Shown: positions 17,615 through 28,172, counted from the stretch's first letter. The stretch is DNA of 64,000 bases from Halomonas ventosae (GCF_004363555.1 NZ_SNZJ01000001.1:248001-312000), one strand, 5' to 3'. Notes: generated from the sequence alone by a model not told the origin. A program made the numbers and translations.

Positions 17615-18209
17615 CGCCGGTCCCCTTCAGGCCGCAGTAGCCCCCGGGGTTCTTCGCCAAGTACTGCTGGTGGTACTCCTCGGCGTAGTAGAAGGCCTCG
17701 AGGGGCTCGATCTCGGTGGTCACGGGGCCCGTGCCGCTGCGCGACAGCGCCTCGCCGTAGGCCTCGCGACTGCGTTCGGCCGCCTCGCGCTGGCCAGGGG
17801 TGGTGGTGAGGATGATCGAGCGGTACTGGCTGCCGATGTCATTGCCCTGGCGGTGACCCTGGGTCGGGTCATGGGCCTCCCAGAACACCCGCAGCAGGGT
17901 CTCCAGGTCGACCCGGCGGGGGTCGAAGACCACCCGCACCACCTCGGCATGGCCGGTGCGTCCGCTGCAGGTCTCCTCGTAGGTGGGATTCGGGGTCACG
18001 CCGCCGGCGTAGCCCACCGCGGTGACGTGCACGCCCGGCAGCTCCCAGAAGAGCCGCTCGGCTCCCCAGAAGCAGCCCAGGCCCAGCACGATCTCTTCCA
18101 TGCCCTCGGGCCAGGGGGGCTGCATGGCCTGGCCGTTGACCAGGTGGGTCCCGCTGATCGGCAGCGGCGTGTCGCGCCCCTGGGGCGCGTGGTCGGGATG
18201 CAGTGGCAT
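17595..18209 (-). CDS. msrA: Peptide methionine sulfoxide reductase MsrA
   Basis: This 204-residue enzyme reduces the S epimer of methionine sulfoxide in proteins. The catalytic Cys46 lies in [12 protein letters not shown], followed by [12 protein letters not shown] and the [10 protein letters not shown] motif near residues 128-137. Residues near the C-terminus (GGYCGLKG, then GVSCP) carry resolving Cys. Length is close to E. coli MsrA. It converges on the hydrolase gene with overlapping 3' ends and lies downstream of tamBA on the same strand with a 52-bp gap. Confidence 0.96.
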   Translation of the reverse strand: MPLHPDHAPQGRDTPLPISGTHLVNGQAMQPPWPEGMEEIVLGLGCFWGAERLFWELPGVHVTAVGYAGGVTPNPTYEETCSGRTGHAEVVRVVFDPRRVDLETLLRVFWEAHDPTQGHRQGNDIGSQYRSIILTTTPGQREAAERSREAYGEALSRSGTGPVTTEIEPLEAFYYAEEYHQQYLAKNPGGYCGLKGTGVSCPIG

Positions 18210-18261
18210 GGGTGGGGCTCCATCGTCCGGTGGATTGTCCGCCTGGCATGGCGGGGTCGTG

Positions 18262-21200
18262 TCATGGGCTCGGGGGGTTGCCCGGCAGGCTGATACGGTA
18301 GACCAGGTCGACCGCCTGGGCCGCCCCCGAGACCGCCTCGAGATAGAGGCTGCGCCACAGCTGGTAGCGCAGGGTGAGCTCGGCGATGGGCGAGAAGACC
18401 CCCACCCCGTAGCCGATGCTCAGGCGCTCGGTGAGGTTGCCGGTGACCACCACCTGGCTCTCCTCCCCCGCACCGGCGGTGTCGAGGGTCAGATCGGAGA
18501 TGCCGAAGGCCTCGCCGATGGCGCCCACGGCGCCGCCGGTCCGCCCCAGGGTGATGCCGATCAGCGCCGAGGTCAGGGCGCCGTCGGCGCCACCGCTGCT
18601 GTCCGGAGCGCGGCCGCGCAGCAGGTAGGAGAGCGCGCTGGCCTCGTCCATGGACGGTTCCGAGAATATCTCCAGAGTCGGGGCGCTGGCCGAGCCGGTG
18701 ACGCGCAGGCCGGCGATCACCTCGTCCTGGGTCGCCGCAGGATTGCGGATCGCCTCGAAGTCGAGCAGCGGCTGTCCCGGGGGACCGCTGAAGAAGATGA
18801 TCCCCTCTCGGATCAGCAGGTCCTGGCCGAAGGCCCGGAAGCGACCGTCGACCAGGCTGACGTCGCCGAACAGCTGGACCGGCCCGTTCTGCTGGCGCAC
18901 TTCGAGGTTGCCCGAGAGCCCCGATTCCAGGCCATAGGCCTCCAACTGCATGTCCGGCCCCAGGGAGAGGGTGATCAGGATGTCGGTGGCCATGCCGGCG
19001 CGGGCCATGGCCTCGGCGGTGGACTCGCCGGGCTCGCCGTCTGCTTCTGCGGCGTCTTGCGCCTCGGCGGCCCGACGGTCCTGCTCCTCGGTGATGATCA
19101 CCTCGTCCGGGCTCGGCGCCATGGCCGAGTCGGGCACCTCGCCGGCCTCGAGCCGCGCCCAGGGGATCTCGACCGTCCCGCGCACCCGCAGCCGCTCCGG
19201 CGTGGCACGGACCCTCAGGTCGGGGGCCAGGCGCAGGCGCCCGAACTCCGGCAGCACCGCCAGCAGGGGGTCATCGACGGCCTGTAGATCGACGGCGGCC
19301 TGCCAGCTCCCCGACGCCGGCCAGCGCGCGTTGCCCGCGATCTCCAGGCGCCCCTCGTCGGCGGCCAGGAAGCCGTCGATGTCGGCCCGATCGCCGGCCA
19401 GCTCCACGACCAGCTCCCCGTCGCGCACCTCCAGCGGCAGGTCCAGGCCGCCGGCCCTGAGTCCGGCCAGGGCGAGCCGGCCATCCAGTCGGGGCGCCTC
19501 GCGGGTGCCGCCGATGCGGATGTCGCCGTCGAGCCCCCCTTCCAGGGTCTCCAGGCCGGCCGCCAGGGGCCGATAGGGGGCCAGGCGCAGGTCATCGAGG
19601 AGCAGCCGGCCGTCGAGCACGCCCTCCCCCAGCGGCTCGTCGATGGCCAGGGCAAGGCGCAGCTCGCCGCTTTCGGCCAGGCCCAGCTCGAGGTCGAGGT
19701 CCGCTCGCGCCTCGCTGGCCTCCAGCGCCACTTCCAGCGTGGTGCCGGGGACCGACCAGGGCCGACCATAGGCGTCCTCGCCGGTGACCTCGGCGCGGCT
19801 GTCGAGGTCGGCGTCCAGCTGCCAGCGCGCCCCGCCTTCGGACCAGCCGGCCGCCAGGGTGCCGCCGCTCTCGCCGCTGATCCGCCATCCCGGCGGCATG
19901 GCGGCATCCGCCAGGTCCATGGGCAGGTCGCGGATCTCGAGCACGGCCCGACCGGTATCTGCCGAGGCCTCCAGCGGCTCGGTCAGGCACAGCTCGCCAC
20001 CCTGGCGGCGGGTCAGGCAGAAGGGGGCCACCCGCGCCGAGCCGGCGGGCAGGTCAGCGTCGAAGGTCAGCGCCTCGGCGAGGCGGATATCGCCGAAATC
20101 GCTGTCGACCTCCAGCGGTGTCAGGGCCCCCCGATAGCGTTCCCGGGCGCCGTCGAGCCCGCCCTCCAGGGCCAGGGCCAGCCGCGACAGCGGCATCTGG
20201 TCGCCGCCCTCGGCGGCCAGGCGCAGGACGTGCTCGGAGAGTCGCCCGTCGAGGTCCAGGGTGAGGGCGTCGAGACGCTGGCCACCGGCCTCGAGGCGGC
20301 TGACCTCCAGGGCCAGCGCCAGGTCGGGGTCCTCCAGGCCGGCGACCCGGGCCGTCAGGTCGAGCGCCTCCACGGCATTGCCGGCGAAGGCCAGCGAGCG
20401 GCCGGTCAGCGCGAGATCGAGCTCCGGCGCCTCCAGGCTGCCCGCCGTGGTGAAGCGTCCGGCCAGGGTCCCGCCGAGACCGGGGTAGAGACTCTCCAGC
20501 GCAGGCATGTCCAGGTCGCCAGCCAGGTCCAGGGCCCCGCGGGTCACCTGCCCGGCCACGCTGACCCGGTTGGCGCCCTGGCGGAAGTCCAGGGTCTCGA
20601 TGTCCCAGCGCATCTCGCTGTCCCCGGCGAGGACGGCCTCGAGGCTCAGCGGCCGGTCATCGAGCACGCCCTGGAGATCCAGCCCCGGCACCTCGAGTCG
20701 CCAGCCCGCCTCGTCCTTGACGAAGGACAGCTCGGCGCCGCCGCCCAGGCGACCGTCGAGGCCCTCGACGAAGCGGCCGGGGTCCAGGTTATCAAGCGAC
20801 AGCGTGGCCTTTACGTCGAGGCCGTCACGCCAGGCGGCCTGGCCGCGGCTGACCAGCACGGCGCCCTGCTGGTTGACCGTCAGCGGTGACCAGCGGAAGT
20901 GCTCGAGGTCGCCGCTGCCACTGAGCAGCAGGTCGGTGGGCGGCAGGGACGGGCCCCGGGCAGTGAGCGACACCCGGCTGCGGTAGTCCACCAGGCTGCC
21001 CTCCAGATGCACCGCGAGTGCCTCGACCTGCCAGGGCTCGGTGGACGGCTCGCTTGCACCTTCTTCGGGCCCAACCGGCGCCGTCTCGTCTTCTGTCGGG
21101 TCCGGCGTGACTTCCCCCTCGCCGGCCGGCGTGGCCTCTGCCCCGGGCAGCGGCCACTGGAGGGCATCGCTCTGCAGCGAGGCGGTAAACGGCAGGGTCG

Positions 21201-22323
21201 GGTCGAGGGCGTCGAGTCGGGCCACCAGCTGGGCTTCCACCGGCCCCCGGGTGACCAGGTCGACCTCGAGGTCGGCCAGGCTGCCGGCCAGGGCGAGCTC
21301 GATGCGCTCCCCCTCCAGCGCCGGCATCCGCTCCGGCAGGTAGAGGTCGGCGGCCAGCCGGGCCTCCAGGGGATAGTCGTCGCGAAGCGCCACGCGGGCC
21401 TTCAGCTCGGCATCCGCATCGGCGGTGGCCACCGCCAGGGTGTCGATCTCGACCTCCTGGCCGCGGGCGCTGAGGCGCAGCAGCAGCTGCTCCACGCCAT
21501 ACTCGACCGACCCGGCAATCGCGAAGTCCTCGATGGCGAGTTCCGGCACCTCCACCGCCATGGGCAGGGTCACCTCGGGGAGCACGCGTCGCGGCCGTTC
21601 CTCCAGCGGCAGGTCGGCGAGCCCCTCCAGCTCGGCGGCGGCTCCGGCCGGCAGCGGTGAGCGAACGGCGATGGCCGCATCGATGGCCGCCGCCGTGAGC
21701 CGCGGACCCTCCTGCTCGGCCTCGCTCAGGGCCAGGCGAGTGCCCGCCGAGAGCGGCAGGGTCAGGCGCGTGCCGGCCAGCCGGGTGGGCAGCAGGGCCA
21801 GGGTGCCCTCCTCCGCCCGGAGGCCGGTGGTGAAGGAGGCCCAGGTCAGCCGGGTGCCGTCGGCGAGCTGCAGGGTCACATCCCTCAGCGACAGCTCGCG
21901 CAGTTCCACCGGGAAGGGCAGCTGGACCTCCTCGAGGGGCGCGCCGGCCTCCTCCTGCGCCTCCCCCTCCGGCTCGGCGTCCGAGCCGGCCAGGCGGATA
22001 TCGGCGCCCTCCACGGCCAGCCGGTCGAGACACAGCCGGCCCTGCAGCACGCACTCCTCGGACCAGGCCAGTTCGAAGCGGCTCAGGGCGATACGGGCCG
22101 CGCCGGCCTCCAGGCGAAGATCATGCAGCACCAGGCGGTCCAGCGGGGCGCCCTCCACGCCGCCCAGCTCGTAGAACCCGCGCTTGGCGCCCTGCTCGAG
22201 CAGCACGCCGGTGCCCCAGGGCGAGAGCGCCAGGCCCAGCAGCAGCAGCACCAGGCCCAGCAGCCACAGCGGCAGGACGATCAGCAGTCGGGCCAGGGCC
22301 CAGGTCAATGCACGGGGTCTCAA
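18262..22323 (-). CDS. tamB: Translocation and assembly module protein TamB
   Basis: TamB (1353 residues) is an inner-membrane-anchored periplasm-spanning protein that works with TamA in outer-membrane biogenesis, now viewed as anterograde phospholipid transport or autotransporter assembly. One N-terminal transmembrane segment (residues about 8-33, [21 protein letters not shown]) is followed by over 1200 residues of repetitive beta-strand-like sequence and the C-terminal TamB domain ([23 protein letters not shown] near 1308-1330). Length is close to the family's usual 1250-1350. The only plausible start is TTG at 22323, with a GAGAG site seven bases upstream. It follows tamA by 11 bp. Confidence 0.94.
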   Translation of the reverse strand: MRPRALTWALARLLIVLPLWLLGLVLLLLGLALSPWGTGVLLEQGAKRGFYELGGVEGAPLDRLVLHDLRLEAGAARIALSRFELAWSEECVLQGRLCLDRLAVEGADIRLAGSDAEPEGEAQEEAGAPLEEVQLPFPVELRELSLRDVTLQLADGTRLTWASFTTGLRAEEGTLALLPTRLAGTRLTLPLSAGTRLALSEAEQEGPRLTAAAIDAAIAVRSPLPAGAAAELEGLADLPLEERPRRVLPEVTLPMAVEVPELAIEDFAIAGSVEYGVEQLLLRLSARGQEVEIDTLAVATADADAELKARVALRDDYPLEARLAADLYLPERMPALEGERIELALAGSLADLEVDLVTRGPVEAQLVARLDALDPTLPFTASLQSDALQWPLPGAEATPAGEGEVTPDPTEDETAPVGPEEGASEPSTEPWQVEALAVHLEGSLVDYRSRVSLTARGPSLPPTDLLLSGSGDLEHFRWSPLTVNQQGAVLVSRGQAAWRDGLDVKATLSLDNLDPGRFVEGLDGRLGGGAELSFVKDEAGWRLEVPGLDLQGVLDDRPLSLEAVLAGDSEMRWDIETLDFRQGANRVSVAGQVTRGALDLAGDLDMPALESLYPGLGGTLAGRFTTAGSLEAPELDLALTGRSLAFAGNAVEALDLTARVAGLEDPDLALALEVSRLEAGGQRLDALTLDLDGRLSEHVLRLAAEGGDQMPLSRLALALEGGLDGARERYRGALTPLEVDSDFGDIRLAEALTFDADLPAGSARVAPFCLTRRQGGELCLTEPLEASADTGRAVLEIRDLPMDLADAAMPPGWRISGESGGTLAAGWSEGGARWQLDADLDSRAEVTGEDAYGRPWSVPGTTLEVALEASEARADLDLELGLAESGELRLALAIDEPLGEGVLDGRLLLDDLRLAPYRPLAAGLETLEGGLDGDIRIGGTREAPRLDGRLALAGLRAGGLDLPLEVRDGELVVELAGDRADIDGFLAADEGRLEIAGNARWPASGSWQAAVDLQAVDDPLLAVLPEFGRLRLAPDLRVRATPERLRVRGTVEIPWARLEAGEVPDSAMAPSPDEVIITEEQDRRAAEAQDAAEADGEPGESTAEAMARAGMATDILITLSLGPDMQLEAYGLESGLSGNLEVRQQNGPVQLFGDVSLVDGRFRAFGQDLLIREGIIFFSGPPGQPLLDFEAIRNPAATQDEVIAGLRVTGSASAPTLEIFSEPSMDEASALSYLLRGRAPDSSGGADGALTSALIGITLGRTGGAVGAIGEAFGISDLTLDTAGAGEESQVVVTGNLTERLSIGYGVGVFSPIAELTLRYQLWRSLYLEAVSGAAQAVDLVYRISLPGNPPSP

Positions 22324-22334
22324 GATGGGGACTC

Positions 22335-24191
22335 TCAGAATTCCGGACCGATGGCGAAGTGGATGCGATAGGCATCATCCACGTCGAAGGGATGGGCGAC
22401 ATCGAGGCGGATCGGGCCGACCGGGGAGATCCAGCGCACCCCCAGGCCGGCCCCGGTCTTCAGCTCGCTCGGGCCCCAGTCGCTGAAGGCATCGCCGGTG
22501 TCGATGAAGCTCGCCGCCCACCACTTGCCGGTGATGCGGCGCTGGGCCTCGAGGCTCGCGGTGAACAGCTGCTCGCCGCCCAGCAGGCGGCCCTCGTCGT
22601 CCTCGGGCGCGAGGCTCTCGTAGGCGTAACCGCGTACGCTGCGATCGCCACCGGTGAAGAAGCGCAGCGAGGGCGGCACGTCCTCGAAGTCATCGGTGGT
22701 GACGCTGCCAACGCCGACCCGGCCCACGAAGCGGTTGTTATCACCGAGCATGCGGATCCATTCGCTGTCGCCGGTGAGGCGCAGGAACTCGGCGGCGGAG
22801 CCCCACCAGTCGCTGGAATACTCCACGGCCAGGCGCTGGCGATCGCCCCAGGTGGGAAAGGTGGGATTGCGGGAACGCGTACGCGACCAGCTGATGCCGG
22901 GGTAGAGCAGCAGCACCTGGTTGGAGACGCCGGCCTGGGTAAAGTCCTCGTAGGTGCCGCGCAGGTAGAGGGTCTGCTCCCAGCCGTTGTCGAACACCCA
23001 GCGACGGGCCGCCTCCACAGTGCTCTCCAGGGTCCGGGTGTCCTCGTTGTCCTTGTTGCGCAGGCCGTACTGGAAGCGATAGCTGTCACGCAGCGGGTCG
23101 GCCAGCGGCAGAGTATAGACCCCGGTGAACTGCTGCTCCGGCCCCGAGAGGTAGAGGTCGTGATCCAGGCCGTGGCCATAGCGGTTGATCCAGGGCTGGT
23201 CCCAGGTGAAGCGCAGGCGGGGACCCACGTCGGTGGCATAGCCCACCCCCACCTCGAACTGGTGGCGATCGGCGGGCGTCACCACCACGTCGATGGGCAC
23301 CTCCGGGACGGCCGGGTGATGCAGGCCAGCGGCCGCCACCAGTGCCTCGGGGGCGATCCGCGGCCCCCGGTCGGCGACGGGCGTGACGCCCTCGACGTCC
23401 AGCGACTGCCACCAGCCCGGCTCGGCATCCGGCAGCGCCAGTCGGGCCAGCTCCCGGTCGAGACGCGGGCGCACGTTCACCGAGGCGAACCACTCGGTCT
23501 GGCCCAGGCGCTGGTTGAACCTGGCCACCTTGCTCGCCAGGTAGGGCTCCCCGCTGGCGAAGGGGGCCAGCGCCTCCAGTCGTGAGGTCTCGATATGGTG
23601 GCCCTGGAAGGTCACGTCACCGAAGCGATGGCGCTGGCCGCTCTCCAGCGCCAGGTAGAGCCGGGCGCTGTTGGCGTAGGGTCTGACCTCCATCCGCCGG
23701 TCGGCGTAGCGCCAGTCGAAGTAGCCGCGCTCGAGGGAGAGGTTCGCCAGTTGGCTGCGCAGGCTGTCGAAGGGGGCATGGCGCAGGCGATCCCCCTCCG
23801 AGAGGGGAAAGGCCTCGATTGCCTCGGTGAAGGGGGCATCATCGGCGGCGTCGCCGGTCACGGAGAGCGACAGGACCTCGATGCGCACCGGCTCGCCCGG
23901 GCTGATGGCGAGCGTCACCCGGGTCGGGTCCTCGGGGTCGTCGAAACGCGGCTCGATCCGCGGCGAGTAGTAGCCGTAGACCCTCAGCGCCTCGCTGCTG
24001 CGCCGCAGCACCTCGCTCTCCAGGCGCTCGGGGCTGTACTGCTCGGCCTCCAGCCCGTCGAGATAGAGGCGGACGTTCTCCGCCAGCGGGTCCTCGATGC
24101 CCTCGATGCGGGTCTCGAGGGCCAGGGCGCCGGGCGCCAGGCCCAGGCAGACTGCCGCCGTCCCCAGGCGTGTGAACACGCGATTATCCAT
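22335..24191 (-). CDS. tamA: Outer-membrane assembly factor TamA
   Basis: TamA (618 residues) is an Omp85-family outer-membrane beta-barrel. A signal peptide ends around ALALE (residue 25), three POTRA-like domains fill residues about 26-280, and the 16-strand barrel follows, with the Omp85 lid-lock motif GGDRSVRGYAYESLAP near residues 506-521 and a C-terminal Phe (FAIGPEF), the BAM recognition signature. Length matches TamA. It precedes tamB by 11 bp and a coiled-coil protein gene lies 27 bp upstream, so the three are likely one operon. Confidence 0.95.
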   Translation of the reverse strand: MDNRVFTRLGTAAVCLGLAPGALALETRIEGIEDPLAENVRLYLDGLEAEQYSPERLESEVLRRSSEALRVYGYYSPRIEPRFDDPEDPTRVTLAISPGEPVRIEVLSLSVTGDAADDAPFTEAIEAFPLSEGDRLRHAPFDSLRSQLANLSLERGYFDWRYADRRMEVRPYANSARLYLALESGQRHRFGDVTFQGHHIETSRLEALAPFASGEPYLASKVARFNQRLGQTEWFASVNVRPRLDRELARLALPDAEPGWWQSLDVEGVTPVADRGPRIAPEALVAAAGLHHPAVPEVPIDVVVTPADRHQFEVGVGYATDVGPRLRFTWDQPWINRYGHGLDHDLYLSGPEQQFTGVYTLPLADPLRDSYRFQYGLRNKDNEDTRTLESTVEAARRWVFDNGWEQTLYLRGTYEDFTQAGVSNQVLLLYPGISWSRTRSRNPTFPTWGDRQRLAVEYSSDWWGSAAEFLRLTGDSEWIRMLGDNNRFVGRVGVGSVTTDDFEDVPPSLRFFTGGDRSVRGYAYESLAPEDDEGRLLGGEQLFTASLEAQRRITGKWWAASFIDTGDAFSDWGPSELKTGAGLGVRWISPVGPIRLDVAHPFDVDDAYRIHFAIGPEF

Positions 24192-24218
24192 AGGTACCGC
24201 TTCCTGACTGGCGACATG

Positions 24219-25073
24219 TCACTGGCGAAGGGCCTCGAGCTGGGCGCTCGTGGCGAGCTGCGCCTGGCGCAGCTCGCGCAGCCCGGACTCGACCTCCCTG
24301 AGCCGGTTGTCCAGCGTCTCTGTTCGTTCCTGGGCATCATCGCGTGATCCCGCCAGGGCTTCAACGTCGTCCGCGAGCTCCGACAGCCCCTCCTCCATGG
24401 CAGCCAGGCGCGACTGCTGCATGTCGCGCTGGTCGGCGAGGCGCCCCTCCAGCTCCTCCAGCGCCGTGGCCAGGGTCTCGCGGCGCTCGACCTCCGTCTC
24501 CCGGGCATCGTCGAGCGCGGCCAGCCGCTCGCGCAAGGCGGCTCGCCCCTCCTCGCCCGCCCTCTCCAGGGCATCCAGGGAGCTGCGCGTCGCGGCCAGG
24601 GTCGCGGCCAGGGTATCGTCCCGGGCTTCGCTCTCCTCGCCAAGGGCGTCGAGACTGTCCTCGAGGGAGGCCACCGCCTCCTCGAGGGGCGCCAGGCGCT
24701 CCTGCTGACGGCTCTCGAGCGTGGCCAGGCGCTGGTCGATGACCGCGTCGACCTCCGCCTCCAGGTTGGCCAGCTCGTCCAGGCGCTCCTGCAGGGTGGT
24801 GAGGGCCTCCCCCCGACCCGCTTCCGCGTCGAAGCGCGCATGCACGTTGGAGAGCTCGCCGCTGACCCGGGCGAGTTCGGCCTGCAGCCGGATGCGCTCC
24901 TGCCAGCCGGCCCAGGCCAGGGCGGCACCGGCGGCGAGGAGCAGCAGCACCAGCAGCCACAGGGGCCACACCCGCGGCGGTGGGGGCTGCCGCCAGCGTG
25001 GCGCCGACAGGCTGGCATCCGGGTCCGGTACGATCGGCCGGGTGTACCGGGGGGGATCCGGGCGCTCTGCCAT
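24219..25073 (-). CDS. Membrane-anchored coiled-coil protein of unknown function
   Basis: This 284-residue protein has a Pro-rich cytoplasmic N-terminus, one transmembrane segment ([21 protein letters not shown], residues about 36-56) and then about 220 residues of almost uninterrupted heptad-like Leu/Ala/Glu/Arg sequence, predicted to be a long periplasmic or cytoplasmic coiled coil. Length and layout recall HemX- or RmuC-like membrane coiled-coil proteins, but no family motif is seen. The frame runs on to 25166, yet the ATG at 25073 has AAGGAG seven bases upstream and is chosen. It lies directly upstream of tamA and is divergent from sodB. Confidence 0.8.
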   Translation of the reverse strand: MAERPDPPRYTRPIVPDPDASLSAPRWRQPPPPRVWPLWLLVLLLLAAGAALAWAGWQERIRLQAELARVSGELSNVHARFDAEAGRGEALTTLQERLDELANLEAEVDAVIDQRLATLESRQQERLAPLEEAVASLEDSLDALGEESEARDDTLAATLAATRSSLDALERAGEEGRAALRERLAALDDARETEVERRETLATALEELEGRLADQRDMQQSRLAAMEEGLSELADDVEALAGSRDDAQERTETLDNRLREVESGLRELRQAQLATSAQLEALRQ

Positions 25074-25197
25074 GTCGAACTCCTTCTCTGGGGAACGGGG
25101 GGTCCGGGGCCCGGTCGATTGGCGCCCCCGGGACCGGGTGCTATGATGCCGCGACAGCACCGACACATCGTCCTGATAGTGTAAGGTTTTTTGTCAT

Positions 25198-25253
25198 CGG
25201 AACGCACGGGGTCCGTCAACGCCAGCTGACGGACCTTGAACCCCGACGTTCCG
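25198..25253. promoter_or_regulatory. Nested inverted repeats in the sodB upstream region
   Basis: Outer arms CGGAACG/CGTTCCG (25198-25204, 25247-25253) enclose perfect nine-bp arms (25210-25218 with 25227-25235) around an eight-base loop. The structure lies 54-109 bp before the sodB ATG and could be a leader hairpin or operator. No Fur-box-like sequence was recognised. Confidence 0.5.
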
Positions 25254-25306
25254 ATGCCGCACCATGGGGTGCTGTACCGAGACCGCTGACGACAAGGAGA
25301 GATTCG

Positions 25307-25885
25307 ATGGCATTCGAACTGCCCGCACTGCCTTACGAGAAGAACGCGCTGGAACCGCACATCTCCGCCGAGACCCTCGAGTATCACTACGGCAAGCACC
25401 ACCAGACCTACGTGAACAAGCTCAACGAGCTGACCGACGGCACCGACGATGCCAACAAGTCCCTCGAGGAGATCATCAAGTCCTCCTCCGGCGGCCTGTT
25501 CAACCAGGCGGCCCAGGTCTGGAACCACACCTTCTACTGGCACTGCCTGTCGCCCAACGGTGGCGGTGAGCCGAGCGGCGCGCTGGCCGAGGCCATCAAT
25601 GCCAAGTTCGGATCCTTCGACAAGTTCAAGGAAACCTTCAACGCCCAGGCCGCGGGCAACTTCGGCTCCGGCTGGACCTGGCTGATCAAGACCGACGACG
25701 GCGGTGTCGACATCGTCAACACCAGCAACGCCGACACGCCCATCGCCCATGGCCAGACCCCGCTGCTGACCATCGACGTCTGGGAACACGCCTACTACAT
25801 CGACTATCGCAACGCGCGTCCCAAGTACCTCGAGAACGTCTGGAGCGTGCTCAACTGGGACTTCGTCGCCCAGAACTTCAGCTGA
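25307..25885 (+). CDS. sodB: Superoxide dismutase, iron type
   Basis: This 192-residue enzyme dismutates superoxide to oxygen and peroxide in the cytoplasm. Metal ligands are His27 (EYHYGKHH), His in [10 protein letters not shown] near residue 74, and Asp and His in [10 protein letters not shown] near 157-161. The residues AAGNFGSGW with Gln in FNAQAAG fit the iron-type family. Length equals E. coli SodB. The ATG at 25307 has AAGGAGA upstream; the frame extends further upstream without signals. It is transcribed alone, with tandem terminators downstream. Confidence 0.96.
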   Translation: MAFELPALPYEKNALEPHISAETLEYHYGKHHQTYVNKLNELTDGTDDANKSLEEIIKSSSGGLFNQAAQVWNHTFYWHCLSPNGGGEPSGALAEAINAKFGSFDKFKETFNAQAAGNFGSGWTWLIKTDDGGVDIVNTSNADTPIAHGQTPLLTIDVWEHAYYIDYRNARPKYLENVWSVLNWDFVAQNFS

Positions 25886-25906
25886 TCACCCGGCGCCGAG
25901 GCGCTG

Positions 25907-25946
25907 AACGCAAGCGGCCCCGCCAACTGGCGGGGCCGCTTGCGTT
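25907..25946. terminator. Strong terminator after sodB
   Basis: An 18-bp perfect stem (25907-25924 with 25929-25946) closes an AACT loop, 21 bp after the sodB stop and on the convergent side of the UDP-glucose dehydrogenase-like gene. Confidence 0.85.
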
Positions 25947-25969
25947 GGTCGCCCCGCATCGGGGCGACC
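25947..25969. terminator. Second hairpin, tandem with the sodB terminator
   Basis: A nine-bp perfect stem (25947-25955 with 25961-25969) closes a five-base loop and abuts the previous hairpin without a gap. For the minus-strand gene ending at 25987 it is the first hairpin met. Confidence 0.7.
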
Positions 25970-25986
25970 GGGGTCACGAGCGCCGG

Positions 25987-27276
25987 TTAGGGATCGGCGC
26001 GACGCCCGATCCCGCGGTAGTGCATGCCGCAGGCGGCGACATGGGCGGGGTCGTAGATATTGCGCCCGTCGAGCAGCAGCTTCTCGCCGAGCCGCTCGGC
26101 CAGCCGTGGCCAGTCGGGGTTCCAGTAGGCCTTCCACTCGGTGACCAGCATCAGCGCATCGGCCCCCTCGCAGGCCTCCAGGGGATCCCCCCGGAACACC
26201 TCGAGCAGCGGGTGCTCGCCGACCTCGGCCAGCACGGCCGGGATTGCCGCCGGGTCATGCAGGCGGACTGTCACGCCCTGGGCCCAGAGGGCGCGCAGCA
26301 GGGTGAGCACCGGCGCCTGGTCGATGCGGGCGGTGCCGGGCTTGAAGGCCGCCCCCCAGATCGCCACCCGGCGCCCCTCGAGGCGGCCGTGGAAGTGCGC
26401 CCAGAGCTTGCGGAACAGCGTCTCCTTCTTGTGCTCGTTGATGTCGAGGACCTGGTCGAGCAGCGCCGAGTGGCGCCCGCTCGCCGACTGGACGTCGGCC
26501 AGGCGCATCAGGTCGCGGGAGAAGTTGGGGCCGCCGAAGCCGCAGCCGGGATAGAGGTACTCGTAGCCGATGCGCGAGTCGGCGCCCATGCCCTGGCGGA
26601 CGTACTCCACGTCGACCCCCAGGCTGTCGGCCAGCCCGGCGATGTCGTTCATGTAGCTGATGCGCGTGGCGAGCATGCCGTTGATGGCCAGCTTGGTGAG
26701 CTCCGCGGCGCGCCGCGGCATGCGCTGGAACACCTCGCGGCGGCGGTTGAAGGCGCGCAGCAGCTCGCGCACCTGGCGCTCGGCGCCGTCGTCGTCGCAG
26801 CCCAGCAGCCAGCGGGAGGGCCGCGTGAAGGTCTCCCAGGCGCGCCCCTCCTCGAGCAGGTCGGCCAGGGCCACCGCCCGGCAGCCGTCGAGGCGTGACT
26901 CCAGCTGCTCGGTCTCGCCCACCGGGAAGGTGGAGTTGTTGACCAGCACCGCCCCCGGGCAGAGCCCGGCCATCAGGCGCTCAACGCTGTCGGCCGCGTC
27001 CTGGCGCTGGTCCGGGGAGACGGCGAGCCACAAGACGTCGAAGGGCTCGCCATCGACGGCGTCCCCCTCGTCGGCCACCAGGCGCAGGCTGCCCTGACCC
27101 AGCCCCTCCTCCAGGCGTCGCATCAGCTCCGGTTCGCTGGTCAGCCAGCCGCTGGCGGAGAGCGTGGACCAGTCGGCCGAGGCATGGGGCAGCCAGGTCA
27201 CCCGGTGGCCGACCCAGGAGAGCGCCGCCGCGGCGGTGGCGGCGGCCAGTTCGCTACCGTGGATCAGTACCCGCAT
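25987..27276 (-). CDS. UDP-glucose dehydrogenase homolog lacking catalytic residues
   Basis: The 429-residue protein aligns along its length with UDP-glucose/GDP-mannose dehydrogenases: STFPVGE near residue 115, the helix ELTKLAINGMLATRISYMND near 192-211, the GFGGxxFxxD loop near 246-255, and GAAFKPGTA near 308. Several essential residues are changed. The catalytic Cys of GGSCFPKD is Asn251 (GGPNFSRD). The PEFLREG Glu is Asp (ADLLEEG). The TDDxRxSP motif reads TARIDQAP. The N-terminal GxGYxG nucleotide loop reads HGSELAA. It is probably not an active dehydrogenase, and may bind UDP-sugar. ATG 27276 (AGGAG eight bases upstream) is preferred to GTG 27285. It follows galU closely. Confidence 0.85.
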   Translation of the reverse strand: MRVLIHGSELAAATAAAALSWVGHRVTWLPHASADWSTLSASGWLTSEPELMRRLEEGLGQGSLRLVADEGDAVDGEPFDVLWLAVSPDQRQDAADSVERLMAGLCPGAVLVNNSTFPVGETEQLESRLDGCRAVALADLLEEGRAWETFTRPSRWLLGCDDDGAERQVRELLRAFNRRREVFQRMPRRAAELTKLAINGMLATRISYMNDIAGLADSLGVDVEYVRQGMGADSRIGYEYLYPGCGFGGPNFSRDLMRLADVQSASGRHSALLDQVLDINEHKKETLFRKLWAHFHGRLEGRRVAIWGAAFKPGTARIDQAPVLTLLRALWAQGVTVRLHDPAAIPAVLAEVGEHPLLEVFRGDPLEACEGADALMLVTEWKAYWNPDWPRLAERLGEKLLLDGRNIYDPAHVAACGMHYRGIGRRADP

Positions 27277-27281
27277 GGGCC

Positions 27282-28172
27282 TCACTCCTCTCCGGCGTAG
27301 CGTGTCAGCAGCTCGCGGAACCCCTGGCCATAGCGGGCGTGGCGGCGGCCATAGGCGAGGATTGCCTCCAGGTAGCCCAGCTGGTGGCCGCAGTCGTAGG
27401 TCTTGCCGCGCATCCGCCAGGCATCCACGCCCTCCTCGCGACGCAGGGTCTCGATGGCATCGGTGAGCTGGATCTCGTTGCCGGCCCCCGGCGGGGTATC
27501 GGCGAGCAGCGAGAAGATCCGTCCCGGCAGCACGTAGCGACCGATCACCGCCAGGTTGGAGGGCGCCTCGTCGACGGGCGGCTTCTCCACCACCCCCGCG
27601 ATGGGCCGTGACTCGCCGGGCCCGGGGAGCTCGCCGCCGGTGTCGACGATGCCGTACTTGTGGACCATGTCGTGGGGCACCTCCTCGACCATCAGCTGGC
27701 TGTGGTGGCTGGCCTCGAAGGAGGCGATCATGCCGGCCAGGTCGTTGGGCTCGATGCCCTCGTCGTCGACCAGCACGTCGGGCAGCAGCACCGCGAAGGG
27801 CTCGTCGTCGCCCACCACCGGACGCGCGCAGAGCACGGCATGGCCCAGGCCCAGCGGCTCGGGCTGGCGCACGCTGATGATGTTGACGTCGGCGGGGACG
27901 ATGGAGCGCAGCTCCTCCAGCAGCTCCGTCTTGCCCTTGGCCTCGAGGCTCGCCTCGAGCTCGAAGTGCTTGTCGAAGTGGTTCTCGATGGCGCTCTTGG
28001 TGCCATGGGTCACCAGCACGATGTCGCGAATGCCGGCGGCGACGGCCTCCTGGACCACGTACTGGATCACCGGCCGGTCGACGATGGTGATCATCTCCTT
28101 GGGGATGGCCTTGGAGGCCGGGAGACAGCGTGTGCCGAACCCGGCAACGGGAAGAACAGCCTTGTTGATCAT
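27282..28172 (-). CDS. galU: UTP-glucose-1-phosphate uridylyltransferase
   Basis: GalU (296 residues) makes UDP-glucose from UTP and glucose-1-phosphate in the cytoplasm, feeding LPS, exopolysaccharide and osmolyte glycan synthesis. The nucleotide-binding N-terminus [22 protein letters not shown] (residues 6-27), [20 protein letters not shown] near 192-211 and the metal Asp region [10 protein letters not shown] near 129 are typical; GFGTRCLP shows Cys where other family members have Phe or Met. Length matches bacterial GalU. It is divergent from ubiG (142-bp gap) and is followed after five bp by the dehydrogenase-like gene. Confidence 0.96.
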   Translation of the reverse strand: MINKAVLPVAGFGTRCLPASKAIPKEMITIVDRPVIQYVVQEAVAAGIRDIVLVTHGTKSAIENHFDKHFELEASLEAKGKTELLEELRSIVPADVNIISVRQPEPLGLGHAVLCARPVVGDDEPFAVLLPDVLVDDEGIEPNDLAGMIASFEASHHSQLMVEEVPHDMVHKYGIVDTGGELPGPGESRPIAGVVEKPPVDEAPSNLAVIGRYVLPGRIFSLLADTPPGAGNEIQLTDAIETLRREEGVDAWRMRGKTYDCGHQLGYLEAILAYGRRHARYGQGFRELLTRYAGEE

